Source: CBDCWQ01 sp965223435
GTDB lineage: Bacteria > Myxococcota > Kuafuiibacteriia > Kuafuiibacteriales > Kuafuiibacteriaceae
NCBI GenBank assembly: GCA_965223435.1
Contig: CBDCWQ010000019.1
Location: forward strand, 620,001-684,000
Direction of reading: 5' to 3'
Length of the DNA stretch: 64,000 nt
Positions 54,224 through 62,825 of the stretch are shown here, in pieces (position 1 is the first letter of the stretch; each line of letters starts with the position of its first letter). The translations under genes were made by a program, and so were the position numbers. The notes beneath the pieces were generated by a model. It was not told where the DNA came from and made no database searches. It saw only the letters and a program-made list of their open reading frames with translations.

Positions 54224-57200
54224 GGCCGCCCTCCTCTCGTCGGGGCGTCTGCCAGTAGGGCCTCTAAGAACAGGGCTGTATGATACGAATCTTGGGCCCA
54301 GCTTCCATCGCGGTCTTGTTGCTGCCTGAGGTAGCGTCTTGCTCGGCCCTTCGATTCAGGTTCGAGAGATGACCACAAAAGAGCAGCAGCGGTATCGATG
54401 AGGTTACCGGCTATCAACCCACTCGCTTCTTGCTGTGACTGAACCCAGGCCGCATGACTGGGCTCTAATAGACCGTATTGCGCCAAGGCCTCCTGGACCA
54501 ATGCGGTTGTATACACCGCGGAACGAAGGCCAGGCATCCAAGAGTAATGACCATCTACGCCGCGGAATCGATCGTCTTGAAACAGAGACCGCGCGGGTGA
54601 TGGGGCGCCTCCTTCGCCCTCAGGCGACAACGCCAAAGCGGCGAGAGCCGTGGTCACCGTGTCTGGGCTGTATCGACGACTCAAGCCGAATCCTTTGACG
54701 ATTGATCCTTTGATGGTGGCTCCGGACAAGAGCTTTGTGCGCAGTCGGGCGGTGTCAAGGCCCCAACGCCTTAGGACATAAATCTTGCGCGCCAGCAGAT
54801 CGTGGTCTTTCGCTGGCTGGGCATAAACCCAGTAAAGAGCCTGCCGGACCCCCGGGCCATCGTAGCCGGCAACATAGAACGCGTTGAGAACCTGAATGGT
54901 CGTCAAGAGCCGAGACCCGTGGTCTTCACCCCAAAAACCCTGTGGATGCTGAGCTGCCTGAAGCCACGCAAGTGCCGCAGTGGTGGGTGCAAGATTCTGG
55001 CCCAAGACCATGTCGAGTGGGACCGTGACCGGCGCCGTCACAGACCCAAAATGTTCTCGGCCGTTGGTGTCTACCCACGTCACCCCGTAGGTGTAGCTGC
55101 TCCCGGGGAGGATGTTTTTGTCCTCAAGTACAAGAGCAGATGTTGGTTCGGACGTAACTCTCAAGCGAACGGGTGGAGCCGAATGCAGCACCGCCTTTTC
55201 ACGCAAGTGCGCTGCGTCTTGGGGAGAAGCGCTTCGGTACACGTGGTAGGCCTCGGAGGAGGTCGCGTTTTGATTCCAAGCGATGCGAATGCTCCCAGAT
55301 ACGGGATCGTGCTCCGCGTAGGCCTCTATCCTGTCTTTTTCTGCTTCCGTGTCTGTCAAGAGATAGTCGTGTCGAATGACCTCGCTCCGATTCCCGGCGT
55401 GATCGACGGCAAAAAACTGTAAGGTTGTGGTCCCTTCGATCAGAATATCCGTCAGGGGAGCTTCACCCTTATAGGTGCTGCCTAGCCCTTCCCACGGAAG
55501 GTCCCCGTTGAGCGAATAGTAGATGGTTGAAGGCCCATCCGCAGTGAGCTCCACGTGAAAAGGGCCGGTGATGGGGCCGCCGGCGACATTGGCAGACACA
55601 ATAGGCGCTCTACCATCCACGGAGAATCGTATTTCCTGGGCACTCGACTGGCCTGAAGCACTGGTCACCACCAAGTGGAAACGATAGCTTCGGCTGACCG
55701 TACTGGTGATGCTGTATCGAATGCTGTGGGCTTGAATGTCAGCCTTCGGACTTAAGTCCGTGCCCTCTTCGTCAAACAGTTCGACCGTGCTCTGTTCCGA
55801 GGCCCCGAACACCGCTGTGAGCTCTAGGTTTTCGTTTACGCCCGCGACGGTTTGGTCCGGGTTTGGGAAGAGTCCCAAGATTCGAGGGGGCACACTGGGC
55901 TCGATCGATTCGGAGGGATCGACCACATCCGAGGCGCAAAGGCTCGTGGGAAGCGCGTTGAGGTTTTCAATCACGCCTCGTTCGGCGCCCCACATCCCGT
56001 TGGCTTCGCCCGCAATGACCGACCAAGCGGTGGAGGCCACGCTGCGCCATGGTTGCAGCTCATACTCCAGGTAGGTTTCATCCACGTAGAGGACGCCCTT
56101 CCCTTTTTGGTAGAGCCCCATGAGCATACTGAATTCATCGAGACATCGGGCCAGTTGAAAGGGCTCCCGGGGGACGCGAGCGCATCGTGCGCTGGCAACC
56201 CCGGCTGTTCCTTCGCCCCAAGCGATTCGTTTGGCGAAGGCGTACCCTTGCTCTGGAATATAGGCGGTGTAGCCGGTTTCACCCCGTTCTTCGTCGTGAA
56301 CCACAAATGCATCGGCACCAACAAGTGCTTGGCGTGCAAGTTTGTGGGCTCCGATGTCTCGGAGCATGAGGCTGCCCCAAGAGTTGATATCCAGTGCACC
56401 GGCGTTGTCGACCAACTCCGGGCTTGCGATGCCTTGGTTGAAACGGCCCAACTCAGGGGACCACATGTGAGCCAACATTCGGCTCCGCACCGTGTTGCTG
56501 ACTTCTAAGAACCTCCTACCGTCACGCCCCTGCTGGTCGAGTACTTTTGCTGACAATCGATAAGCAAAGTAGGCGTCGAAGTTGTGCTCCGCGCTCACCC
56601 ACTTGATCTGGTAATCTTCGTGAAAGAACTTCACGGGGTTTCCGTTCTCATCCAGTTCGGTTTCGGTGCCCCCGCCATATTCGATGGGAAGGCGGCCCGG
56701 CGTCCGGCCGTACCACCCTCTCCCGCCCCTAAAGAGGCCCTCTTGCAAGCCACGGTTGCCCTCCATGTGCAGCGCCACCATCGTGTCCAAGCCGAGTTCC
56801 AGCGCGTCCAAGACTTGCTCTTTGATTTCAGAATCAGGGTAGTTTTTTAAAAAGAAGGCCAGGGCATAAAAAGCCCACATTTGAGCCCCAGTGCGGTAGT
56901 ACGGGTCCACTGAAACCCCGCTGATCGAGCTCGCAGAGAAAGGAAAGCGCAGCCAGTATCTGCCCTCTTCATACTCGGTGTACACCGCCATACGAAGAAG
57001 GCCACGGACCCATCGCGTCACAACGGACTCCGGCAATCGTTTCATGCCACCGATGATGCCCATGGCCTGGTCGTAGCTGTAGGTTCGATATCCTAAATAG
57101 AAGTGTAGCGGACTATCCTGAGGAACTTCGTAGGAAACCAGCAGCCCAGTGGGCTTGAAAGCCGCGTCTACGATTTCACCGGTCTCACGATTCTTGAGCA

Positions 57201-59427
57201 AGAAAACGGGAACGCCGGTGCGCGCGGTGGGAAAGTACCAGTGATTCTTTTTTCCTCGGTAGATGGTCGTCCCACCTTGGCGTTCTCCCACGGGATGGGT
57301 GAACGCCATAAATGCGCCATCTTCACGTCGTACCAGGGAAGCACCCGGTCTTCCGCGCCAGCTACGAGGATAATAATTGAGCGGGATTCCGTACATCACG
57401 TCGCCCATCAAGTACTTTCGAATGATGTAGTCCGAGTTTCCCCAAACAAAAAAAGGAGACGCACGGAAGCCTTCATCGGTTCTCGTCAAAGCCGTATTTC
57501 CGGCGTTGAGGCCCAACCGCTCCAGACCGCCGAGGCCATTTGCTCGGGCATGCCAGCTCCAAAATGGGGCTTCATTGACCTCTACGGCACGATGAACAAC
57601 CGTAAGGTCGGCAACGTTTACGGGCGCATAGTCCTGCTCAACTGTTTGATCCGATGGCTCCTCGGGGGACCCGAGACCCGGGAACTCTCGGTACCGAACA
57701 GAGACCTGATACGGAAGATCTGTGGTTGCGTACCGTTCTATTTTAAACTTCGATGGGTCCCAATCTGGATCGGTGGTCTCGACACGGCCATAGGCGTACC
57801 CAGGCTCCGGAGTGTCACCATACTCTTCGACAACCAAGGAATAGGGATAGCGATAGTTAGAGGGGCGGTATCCGAACTCGTACCGGGTAAGGTCCGTGAG
57901 CAGATCGTTGACGAAGGTTTCCGCCCGGGTCTGCATCGCAAGGACGTCTTTGAGTTCGACACCGTGCTCGTCACGTAGCCTTAGCTCATCAATGCAGTGG
58001 CCCTGTGGTGGTTGAAAGAGCGTCCCCGACTTGGGTCCCAAGGAGCCACGGACGACCACCTTGAGATCATCAAACCCCGCGGCCTCGCCATCGTCGGCGG
58101 TCAGTCGAAGAACATAGGACCCCGCAGAAGGAAAACGCACCACGGTATCGATGACAGATACGTTTTCGAATACCGAAGCCGCTGGGCCTTCGACCTGGCT
58201 CCACCTCGCGGTGAGCGGACCCGAGGAGACCCCGTCGTCTTGGACCTGGGCCCGAAGCTTAAGTTCTTGCTCCGGCAAAACAAGAACGCGAAAAGCCCCC
58301 GCCTCCACCGTAGGTGGCTGGTTTGGTTGAACAACGTTTACGGTCACCTTCTTGGTCGCACGGAGCTCGCCATCGTCCGCGCTCAACTCGAAGACATATC
58401 GCCCAGGAACCGTCACCACTGCGAATCGGCTCATGACCAGAATCGGAGGGCCGGCGCCCTCATGGGTCGGCCCGATATGGGTCTCGCTCACCACGGGTCC
58501 TGACCCTGACGAGATCAATTCGTCTGCACTTGCTTTTTCAAATCTGATGCTTTCGGGATCGACGTTTTCTGGGGCTGATAAGACGCTCCATGACGCACTC
58601 AAAGTCTTTCCGTATGGCAAGTCATCATCCACGACCCAGGCTTCGAGGTACAACAACTCCTGGGGCAAGCTGACCTCCAGCGAGGATGCCGTTTCGATTC
58701 GCGGAGCCTCATTTGAGGACTGCACGAGATAAACGTCGTCGAAGAATGCTGCACCGCCCGCATTGTTCTGTTGCTCAAAGAGCGGCACAACTCTAACCTC
58801 CACGGTGTTTTCCGGGGCTGTGCCAGCAACCGTAAGTGCTACATAAGTATCGGGAGAACTCGCGCTTGTGAGGCTCTTGGAAAGGTGTTGTCCTCCCGGA
58901 AGCGTAGCGCCCGCGCTGTCGACAAATACGAGCTCAATTCGCGCTCGGTTGTCTCCCTCCAGCATATTTGCGCTGGGATGCATCACAAAGGCCGATGCGA
59001 ACCAACGTTGCCCTGTCTCCGCCGGAAGAGACTGATAGACTCCGGAAAAGTTGGTTTTCTTCGAAGACGGTGAATTGCCCGAAAGGCTCAAGTGGGCCTT
59101 TTTGCTGCGGGCCGATAGATCGAGTTGGTAGACATTTTCCCCGAATGGATTCCATTGATCGAGCGTTCGTGTTCCCAAAATTCCGTCCTCGAAACTCGAA
59201 TTGAGTAACGATTTCGGCTGCACTCCGGGTGAATCGGTTTCACCAGCATTGGGAAGCGAAACCACTTCAGCTGGCTCGGCTGCAGTCGCAATGCTCTTGG
59301 AGTTGAGTTTCGAACTGCGGTTCCCCAAGGAACGCACAGACCGCACCTCACCATCCGAGGGGTTCCTGCACGCAGGAAAACAAGACAGAGCAAGCAAAAA
59401 AAGCAAAAGTATCTTGTGTTGTTTCAT
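54220..59427 (-). CDS. Multidomain lipoprotein (1,735 aa): jelly-roll, PKD, helical toroid, CHB/FN3, prenyltransferase-like toroid
   Basis: Signal peptide with lipobox SCFPAC (Cys20). Domains by eye: a carbohydrate-binding-like jelly roll at about 75-240 (NSSFEDGILGTRTLDQWNPF ... AAFFDDVYLVQSS); two PKD-like domains at 245-465; a mixed region; an alpha/alpha-toroid at about 830-1190 (YYRTGAQMWAFYALAFFLKN, AEHNFDAYFAYRLSAKVL); an Ig-like and a chitobiase-C-type domain near 1250-1390 (STIYYSLNGDLPWEG, TTLQFFAVDHAGNRSE); an FN3-like domain; and a terpenoid-toroid-like C-terminus (ALAWLQAAQHPQGFWGE, RRYLRQQQDRDGSWAQDSY). The middle toroid resembles one in the giant lipoprotein. Surface-located glycan processing is the likeliest role. 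First gene of the ATGA-linked unit; GAGGAG lies about ten bases before the ATG. Confidence 0.82.
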   Translation of the reverse strand: MKQHKILLLFLLALSCFPACRNPSDGEVRSVRSLGNRSSKLNSKSIATAAEPAEVVSLPNAGETDSPGVQPKSLLNSSFEDGILGTRTLDQWNPFGENVYQLDLSARSKKAHLSLSGNSPSSKKTNFSGVYQSLPAETGQRWFASAFVMHPSANMLEGDNRARIELVFVDSAGATLPGGQHLSKSLTSASSPDTYVALTVAGTAPENTVEVRVVPLFEQQNNAGGAAFFDDVYLVQSSNEAPRIETASSLEVSLPQELLYLEAWVVDDDLPYGKTLSASWSVLSAPENVDPESIRFEKASADELISSGSGPVVSETHIGPTHEGAGPPILVMSRFAVVTVPGRYVFELSADDGELRATKKVTVNVVQPNQPPTVEAGAFRVLVLPEQELKLRAQVQDDGVSSGPLTARWSQVEGPAASVFENVSVIDTVVRFPSAGSYVLRLTADDGEAAGFDDLKVVVRGSLGPKSGTLFQPPQGHCIDELRLRDEHGVELKDVLAMQTRAETFVNDLLTDLTRYEFGYRPSNYRYPYSLVVEEYGDTPEPGYAYGRVETTDPDWDPSKFKIERYATTDLPYQVSVRYREFPGLGSPEEPSDQTVEQDYAPVNVADLTVVHRAVEVNEAPFWSWHARANGLGGLERLGLNAGNTALTRTDEGFRASPFFVWGNSDYIIRKYLMGDVMYGIPLNYYPRSWRGRPGASLVRREDGAFMAFTHPVGERQGGTTIYRGKKNHWYFPTARTGVPVFLLKNRETGEIVDAAFKPTGLLVSYEVPQDSPLHFYLGYRTYSYDQAMGIIGGMKRLPESVVTRWVRGLLRMAVYTEYEEGRYWLRFPFSASSISGVSVDPYYRTGAQMWAFYALAFFLKNYPDSEIKEQVLDALELGLDTMVALHMEGNRGLQEGLFRGGRGWYGRTPGRLPIEYGGGTETELDENGNPVKFFHEDYQIKWVSAEHNFDAYFAYRLSAKVLDQQGRDGRRFLEVSNTVRSRMLAHMWSPELGRFNQGIASPELVDNAGALDINSWGSLMLRDIGAHKLARQALVGADAFVVHDEERGETGYTAYIPEQGYAFAKRIAWGEGTAGVASARCARVPREPFQLARCLDEFSMLMGLYQKGKGVLYVDETYLEYELQPWRSVASTAWSVIAGEANGMWGAERGVIENLNALPTSLCASDVVDPSESIEPSVPPRILGLFPNPDQTVAGVNENLELTAVFGASEQSTVELFDEEGTDLSPKADIQAHSIRYSITSTVSRSYRFHLVVTSASGQSSAQEIRFSVDGRAPIVSANVAGGPITGPFHVELTADGPSTIYYSLNGDLPWEGLGSTYKGEAPLTDILIEGTTTLQFFAVDHAGNRSEVIRHDYLLTDTEAEKDRIEAYAEHDPVSGSIRIAWNQNATSSEAYHVYRSASPQDAAHLREKAVLHSAPPVRLRVTSEPTSALVLEDKNILPGSSYTYGVTWVDTNGREHFGSVTAPVTVPLDMVLGQNLAPTTAALAWLQAAQHPQGFWGEDHGSRLLTTIQVLNAFYVAGYDGPGVRQALYWVYAQPAKDHDLLARKIYVLRRWGLDTARLRTKLLSGATIKGSIVKGFGLSRRYSPDTVTTALAALALSPEGEGGAPSPARSLFQDDRFRGVDGHYSWMPGLRSAVYTTALVQEALAQYGLLEPSHAAWVQSQQEASGLIAGNLIDTAAALLWSSLEPESKGRARRYLRQQQDRDGSWAQDSYHTALFLEALLADAPTRGGRP

Positions 59428-59964
59428 TCTTGCGCTGCTCCTCGGCTACCCATGATGTTTCCTATCGTCCTAAACCAAGGCCCCTTGGGCCCTGGCACCT
59501 CATCCGCTATATTTATTGCGGAGAAACTCTGGCTTCTGTTCGCTCAGAGACAAAGATGAAGAGGTGCTAGGCTGCGTTTTGGCCCCGAAAAGATGAAACC
59601 TTGCGAAATTCACTAGCTTGGCGCGCAAGAACAACGGATCGATGTCTGGAGATCAGCGTGGCGCCTCGGGTTCTCTGGGTGGGCAAACCGATGGGCCGTC
59701 GTCCAGGCACGTGTTCCGCTTCAGACCAAGCCCACAACGCCGCCCGTGGCGGCGGGTCCGACATGGCATTCCAAGAAAGTGGTCCATTCTAGCAAAAGGG
59801 GGTGGTCCACAGCCCTCTCAGGGGTGGCAGGGCCTGCGCTTTGGGGCAGGGGGAACGGGGCCGTGGGTCGGGCACTGGGTCGAGTGACTTCACATGAACC
59901 GGCTGGTATGGAGGCGGCACCACGTAAACTGACCGACAAGAGCCGAAACGGGCCGAGGAGGACG
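59428..59964. other. Intergenic region between divergent genes
   Basis: About 540 bases separating the minus-strand 1,735-residue lipoprotein gene and the plus-strand dehydrogenase gene; both promoters should be here. A perfect GC hairpin, CGCCGCC/GGCGGCG with a three-base loop, lies at 59738-59754, without a T tract. An AT-rich stretch occurs at about 59505-59518. The dehydrogenase frame is open back to ATG 59746, but that part does not look coding. No RNA gene seen. Confidence 0.45.
59955..59961 (+). promoter_or_regulatory. Shine-Dalgarno GAGGAGG deciding the dehydrogenase start
   Basis: GAGGAGG lies three bases before ATG 59965 and six before ATG 59968. It marks the true start and excludes the ATG at 59746, which would put 73 extra residues before a normal lipoprotein signal peptide. 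Confidence 0.8.
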
Positions 59965-61830
59965 ATGATGCTTAGTCACACCTGCAATCCGATTCATAAT
60001 GGGATGATCGCTTCTTTAGCGGTAGTCGCCGCGCTCGGCTGCGGCGGTGATGGGCCATGGGAGGCAACCGCAACCACCGGGGACTGCGGCGACGGGTCAT
60101 GTCTGAGTACCACCCTTCGCATCCCCATGGGCGACCTAGCGGTCGAACTCGTCGAAGTCGCCGCGGGTCTGGGAGCCCCCGTCCAGGCCACCCACGCCGG
60201 CGACGGATCCGGGCGGCTTTTTATCGTCGATCAGGCTGGTCTGGTGCAGATCATCGATGCGGATGGCAACCTGCTCCCCACTCCGTTCATCGATGTCTCA
60301 GACCGCATCGTCAATTTGAGCACGGGCTTCGACGAGCGTGGGCTGCTGGGGCTCGCCTTCCACCCGGAATACAGCAGCAATGGACGGTTCTTTATGCGCT
60401 GCAGCGCCTCCCGGCCGGGAGACCCCAGCGAGCCTTGTTTTGGCACCCGACGTGGCTGTCACTCGGAGCTGCTCGTGGAATACAAGGTATCCGACAGCGA
60501 TCCCAACCGGGCGGTTGCTCCCGAAGAATTCGAACGCATTCTGCTCAGGGCGGAACAGCCCGAGTTCAATCACAACGGGGGACACATCGCCTTCGGGCCC
60601 GACGGATTTCTCTACATGACGCTCGGGGACGGCGGTGGTTCCCACGACGGCCTGGCCGATATGCCTCCGGTGCACGGTCCGATGGGCAATGGGCAGAATC
60701 TAGAAACGTGGCTCGGCGCCCTACTCCGCATCGACGTCGATCGGGGTCGACGTTACGCCATTCCCGAGGACAACCCATTCGTCGACGGACCAGGTCTCGA
60801 TGAAATCTATGCGTACGGCTTTCGCAACCCCTACCGATTCTCTTTTGACGGTGCCACAGAAGAGCTGATCTTGGCGGATGTGGGTCAGAGCCTCTTTGAA
60901 GAGATCAATACCATAGAGCCAGGCGGCAACTACGGATGGGCCATTCGTGAGGGCAGGCACTGCTTTGACCCGCTCAATCCATCGAGCCCACCCGAGGACT
61001 GCCAAACTGAGGGCCTCATCGATCCCTTCGCCGAATACGATCATGAGGATGGTCAGGCCATCATCGGCGGCCATGTCTACCGAGGCTCCAACTTCCCCGA
61101 ATTGGTGGGTAAGTACGTCTTTGCGGACTTCAGCAAGACCCGTGGCCAGCCTGACGGTGGGTTGTTTTGGCTGGACGTTGACGGAGACCGCACCCAGATC
61201 TTTTCGTTTCAGCTGGGCGAACAAAACGATCCTCTGGGAGCATACATCAAAGGCATGGGTGAAGATGAGGCGGGTGAAATCTACGTTCTCACGAGCGAAG
61301 TTGTTCCGCATACCGGCGACACCGGGAAAGTATGGCGCATCCAATCCGTCCAGCCGACAGGACACATATTGGCTGACATCCCAGCATGTGAACCGGTGGA
61401 TCTCGAAAGCACGCTCGCTTTGGCCTGTGCATCAGGAGACAACGAAATACCCATCAATCCAAGCACATTGCGAGACAGTGCGCCGCCGCACATTGACGTC
61501 GGAAAGACCTACGGAGTTCGCTTGCAGAACGTAGACGACAAAAACGAAGGAACAATTGCATTTGTCGCACCCAGGACTGATCGGTACCTCGTGTACCTCG
61601 GAACACCGAACGTCCCCTTCCACAACGACAAAGAAGCACCCACCTGCTCCCGTTATCTTTCCGAGACGCGCGTTGAACGCATGACCGGCGGAACATGTGA
61701 GAAATTCCGCGGCGTCTACGCGCTCCCCTTGACCCAAGCGGGCACCGAAGTCCGCGTGAGCCTCGGCCCCATCAGCCCACAACGATGGGTTCGATTCTTG
61801 GTGCTACCAGGGAACCTCGCTGTCGAGTGA
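59965..61830 (+). CDS. Glucose/sorbosone dehydrogenase-type (PQQ beta-propeller) lipoprotein
   Basis: A 621-residue protein with a lipoprotein signal ending VVAALGCGGDG. Residues about 60-480 form a GSDH-type six-bladed propeller (PF07995): LIVEVAAG-like first strand, GSGRLFIVDQAGLVQIID, ERGLLGLAFHPEYSSNGRFF, EFNHNGGHIAFGPDGFLYMTLGDGGG, GLDEIYAYGFRNPYRFSFD, ADVGQSLFEEINTI and GGNYGWAIREG. Family members oxidise aldose sugars with PQQ in the periplasm, or simply bind sugars; the cofactor is not certain here. The C-terminal 130 residues form a separate beta domain that I cannot assign. A frameshifted gene remnant follows directly. ATG 59965/59968 is supported by a strong Shine-Dalgarno. Confidence 0.88.
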   Translation: MMLSHTCNPIHNGMIASLAVVAALGCGGDGPWEATATTGDCGDGSCLSTTLRIPMGDLAVELVEVAAGLGAPVQATHAGDGSGRLFIVDQAGLVQIIDADGNLLPTPFIDVSDRIVNLSTGFDERGLLGLAFHPEYSSNGRFFMRCSASRPGDPSEPCFGTRRGCHSELLVEYKVSDSDPNRAVAPEEFERILLRAEQPEFNHNGGHIAFGPDGFLYMTLGDGGGSHDGLADMPPVHGPMGNGQNLETWLGALLRIDVDRGRRYAIPEDNPFVDGPGLDEIYAYGFRNPYRFSFDGATEELILADVGQSLFEEINTIEPGGNYGWAIREGRHCFDPLNPSSPPEDCQTEGLIDPFAEYDHEDGQAIIGGHVYRGSNFPELVGKYVFADFSKTRGQPDGGLFWLDVDGDRTQIFSFQLGEQNDPLGAYIKGMGEDEAGEIYVLTSEVVPHTGDTGKVWRIQSVQPTGHILADIPACEPVDLESTLALACASGDNEIPINPSTLRDSAPPHIDVGKTYGVRLQNVDDKNEGTIAFVAPRTDRYLVYLGTPNVPFHNDKEAPTCSRYLSETRVERMTGGTCEKFRGVYALPLTQAGTEVRVSLGPISPQRWVRFLVLPGNLAVE

Positions 61831-61840
61831 CCGGCCGAGC

Positions 61841-62072
61841 TTGCCTAAGGCGTATCGGGGTAGCCATTCTTTTGAGCTCCGCCGAAACCGCAAGAATTCA
61901 TCGATGGTGCATCTACACAGCGGCGACTGCTCCGGCGCCGAAATCGCATGCGACCTAAACGATGATCCGGGCGGGTCCGCAGTGGCATCGCCATCTCTCG
62001 AGGCGGGCACACTCTGCCGCGTACAGCACGCCCGGCGCCTACACGCTTTCTGTAGAACTCAGCAAGCCGTAG
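61841..62072 (+). pseudogene. Remnant of a pre-peptidase-C-like secreted domain, frameshifted
   Basis: In one frame this reads SSMVHLHSGDCSGAEIACD ... DDPGGSAVASPSLEAGTLCRV. In another frame it continues, after a small loss of sequence, as YSTPGAYTLSVELSKP and then TAG at 62070-62072. The two halves fit a domain common at the C-termini of Deltaproteobacterial secreted proteins (pattern LR-x-G-DCSGAE-x-AC-x-DD ... AGT ... GAYTL). No start codon, signal peptide or N-terminal part remains. It directly follows the dehydrogenase gene and could be the lost tail of that protein or of a deleted neighbour. Confidence 0.6.
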
Positions 62073-62107
62073 CGCTCTTCGCATGGTGGCCGACCGAGAG
62101 GCGAACT

Positions 62108-62608
62108 TCATAGACCCGCGGAGGCGGTGTCACCAGGAGGTGGAGGTTTAGAGCGCACCACGAGCACGGCGCAAGGCGCCTGGTGTATGGTTTGGGAGCT
62201 TACACTTCCGAGCAGCGCAGCTTTGACCAGGGACCTTCCTCTTGAGCCAATGACAATAAGGTCGACGTCGTGTTGTGTGGCGTAGCCCACGATCTCCACC
62301 ACCGGGTTCCCGACCAAGGAAACGGTTTTTGGACTCCCGCCCAACTTCTGAAGCGCTTCTTCTGCTCTTTTTAGATCGGCGCTCGAGTCGTGGGCCTCAC
62401 CCTCCGTAACTTCGTGATGGGAGCCGGACATGAAGTCTGTGATCGACGTATGCGTGGCATCATATACGGTGATCAGGGTGACTGAGGCGCCCAGAGGTTT
62501 GGCGAGTTCAGCAGCCGTGATCGCCGCTTGGACCGCGCCGTCCGAGCCGTCAACAGGTACAAGAATCTTTCGAATCGGTGGTATGTTTTTGATGGTTGAT
62601 TCTGCCAT
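62108..62608 (-). CDS. Universal stress protein (UspA family)
   Basis: A 166-residue cytoplasmic protein of the UspA family. It shows the first strand KILVPVDGSDGAVQAAITAA, the helix AELAKPLGASVTLITVYDA, and the ATP-binding signature VIGSRGRSLVKAALLGSVSSQ (G-x2-G-x9-G-S) leading to APCAVLVVRS. ATP-binding Usp proteins modulate survival under stress by unknown means. An internal insertion of His/Glu/Asp-rich residues (SGSHHEVTEGEAHDSSA) is slightly longer than typical. It is convergent with the dehydrogenase/remnant region and divergent from the metallo-beta-lactamase gene. The Shine-Dalgarno is weak. Confidence 0.93.
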   Translation of the reverse strand: MAESTIKNIPPIRKILVPVDGSDGAVQAAITAAELAKPLGASVTLITVYDATHTSITDFMSGSHHEVTEGEAHDSSADLKRAEEALQKLGGSPKTVSLVGNPVVEIVGYATQHDVDLIVIGSRGRSLVKAALLGSVSSQTIHQAPCAVLVVRSKPPPPGDTASAGL

Positions 62609-62814
62609 GGTTCACGCTTGATCCTTTAACCCAACTCATGAGCAATGCCCGTGCCGAGCCCGCGGCCTGGAGCACCAAAGCGCGATCGCAGGCGGGCGCT
62701 ACCAAACGGTGGACTCGTTGGCCGATCGTGTTTCCACTCGGAAACAACCTCTTTGGAGCGAACACCGCCCCGCCGAGGCCCTGGAGAGGGTGTCGAAAAA
62801 CCCCAAGCTAGGCC

Positions 62815-62821
62815 GAGGGGA
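62815..62821 (+). promoter_or_regulatory. Shine-Dalgarno-like GAGGGGA before ATG 62826
   Basis: GAGGGGA ends four bases before ATG 62826, the upstream of two candidate starts of the metallo-beta-lactamase-fold lipoprotein. The downstream candidate, ATG 62874, has no ribosome-binding sequence and lies inside the inverted repeat. Confidence 0.5.
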
Positions 62822-62825
62822 CCGG

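Noticed and set aside
59738..59754. Strong GC hairpin as a terminator
   Set aside because: No T run on either side and no gene ending nearby on either strand.
59746..59964. N-terminal extension of the dehydrogenase from ATG 59746
   Set aside because: It precedes a strong GAGGAGG and a standard lipoprotein signal; the extra residues look non-coding.
62730..62745. GTTTCC/GGAAAC hairpin as a terminator or operator
   Set aside because: Short 6-bp stem without a T tract, and it is upstream of both neighbouring genes.
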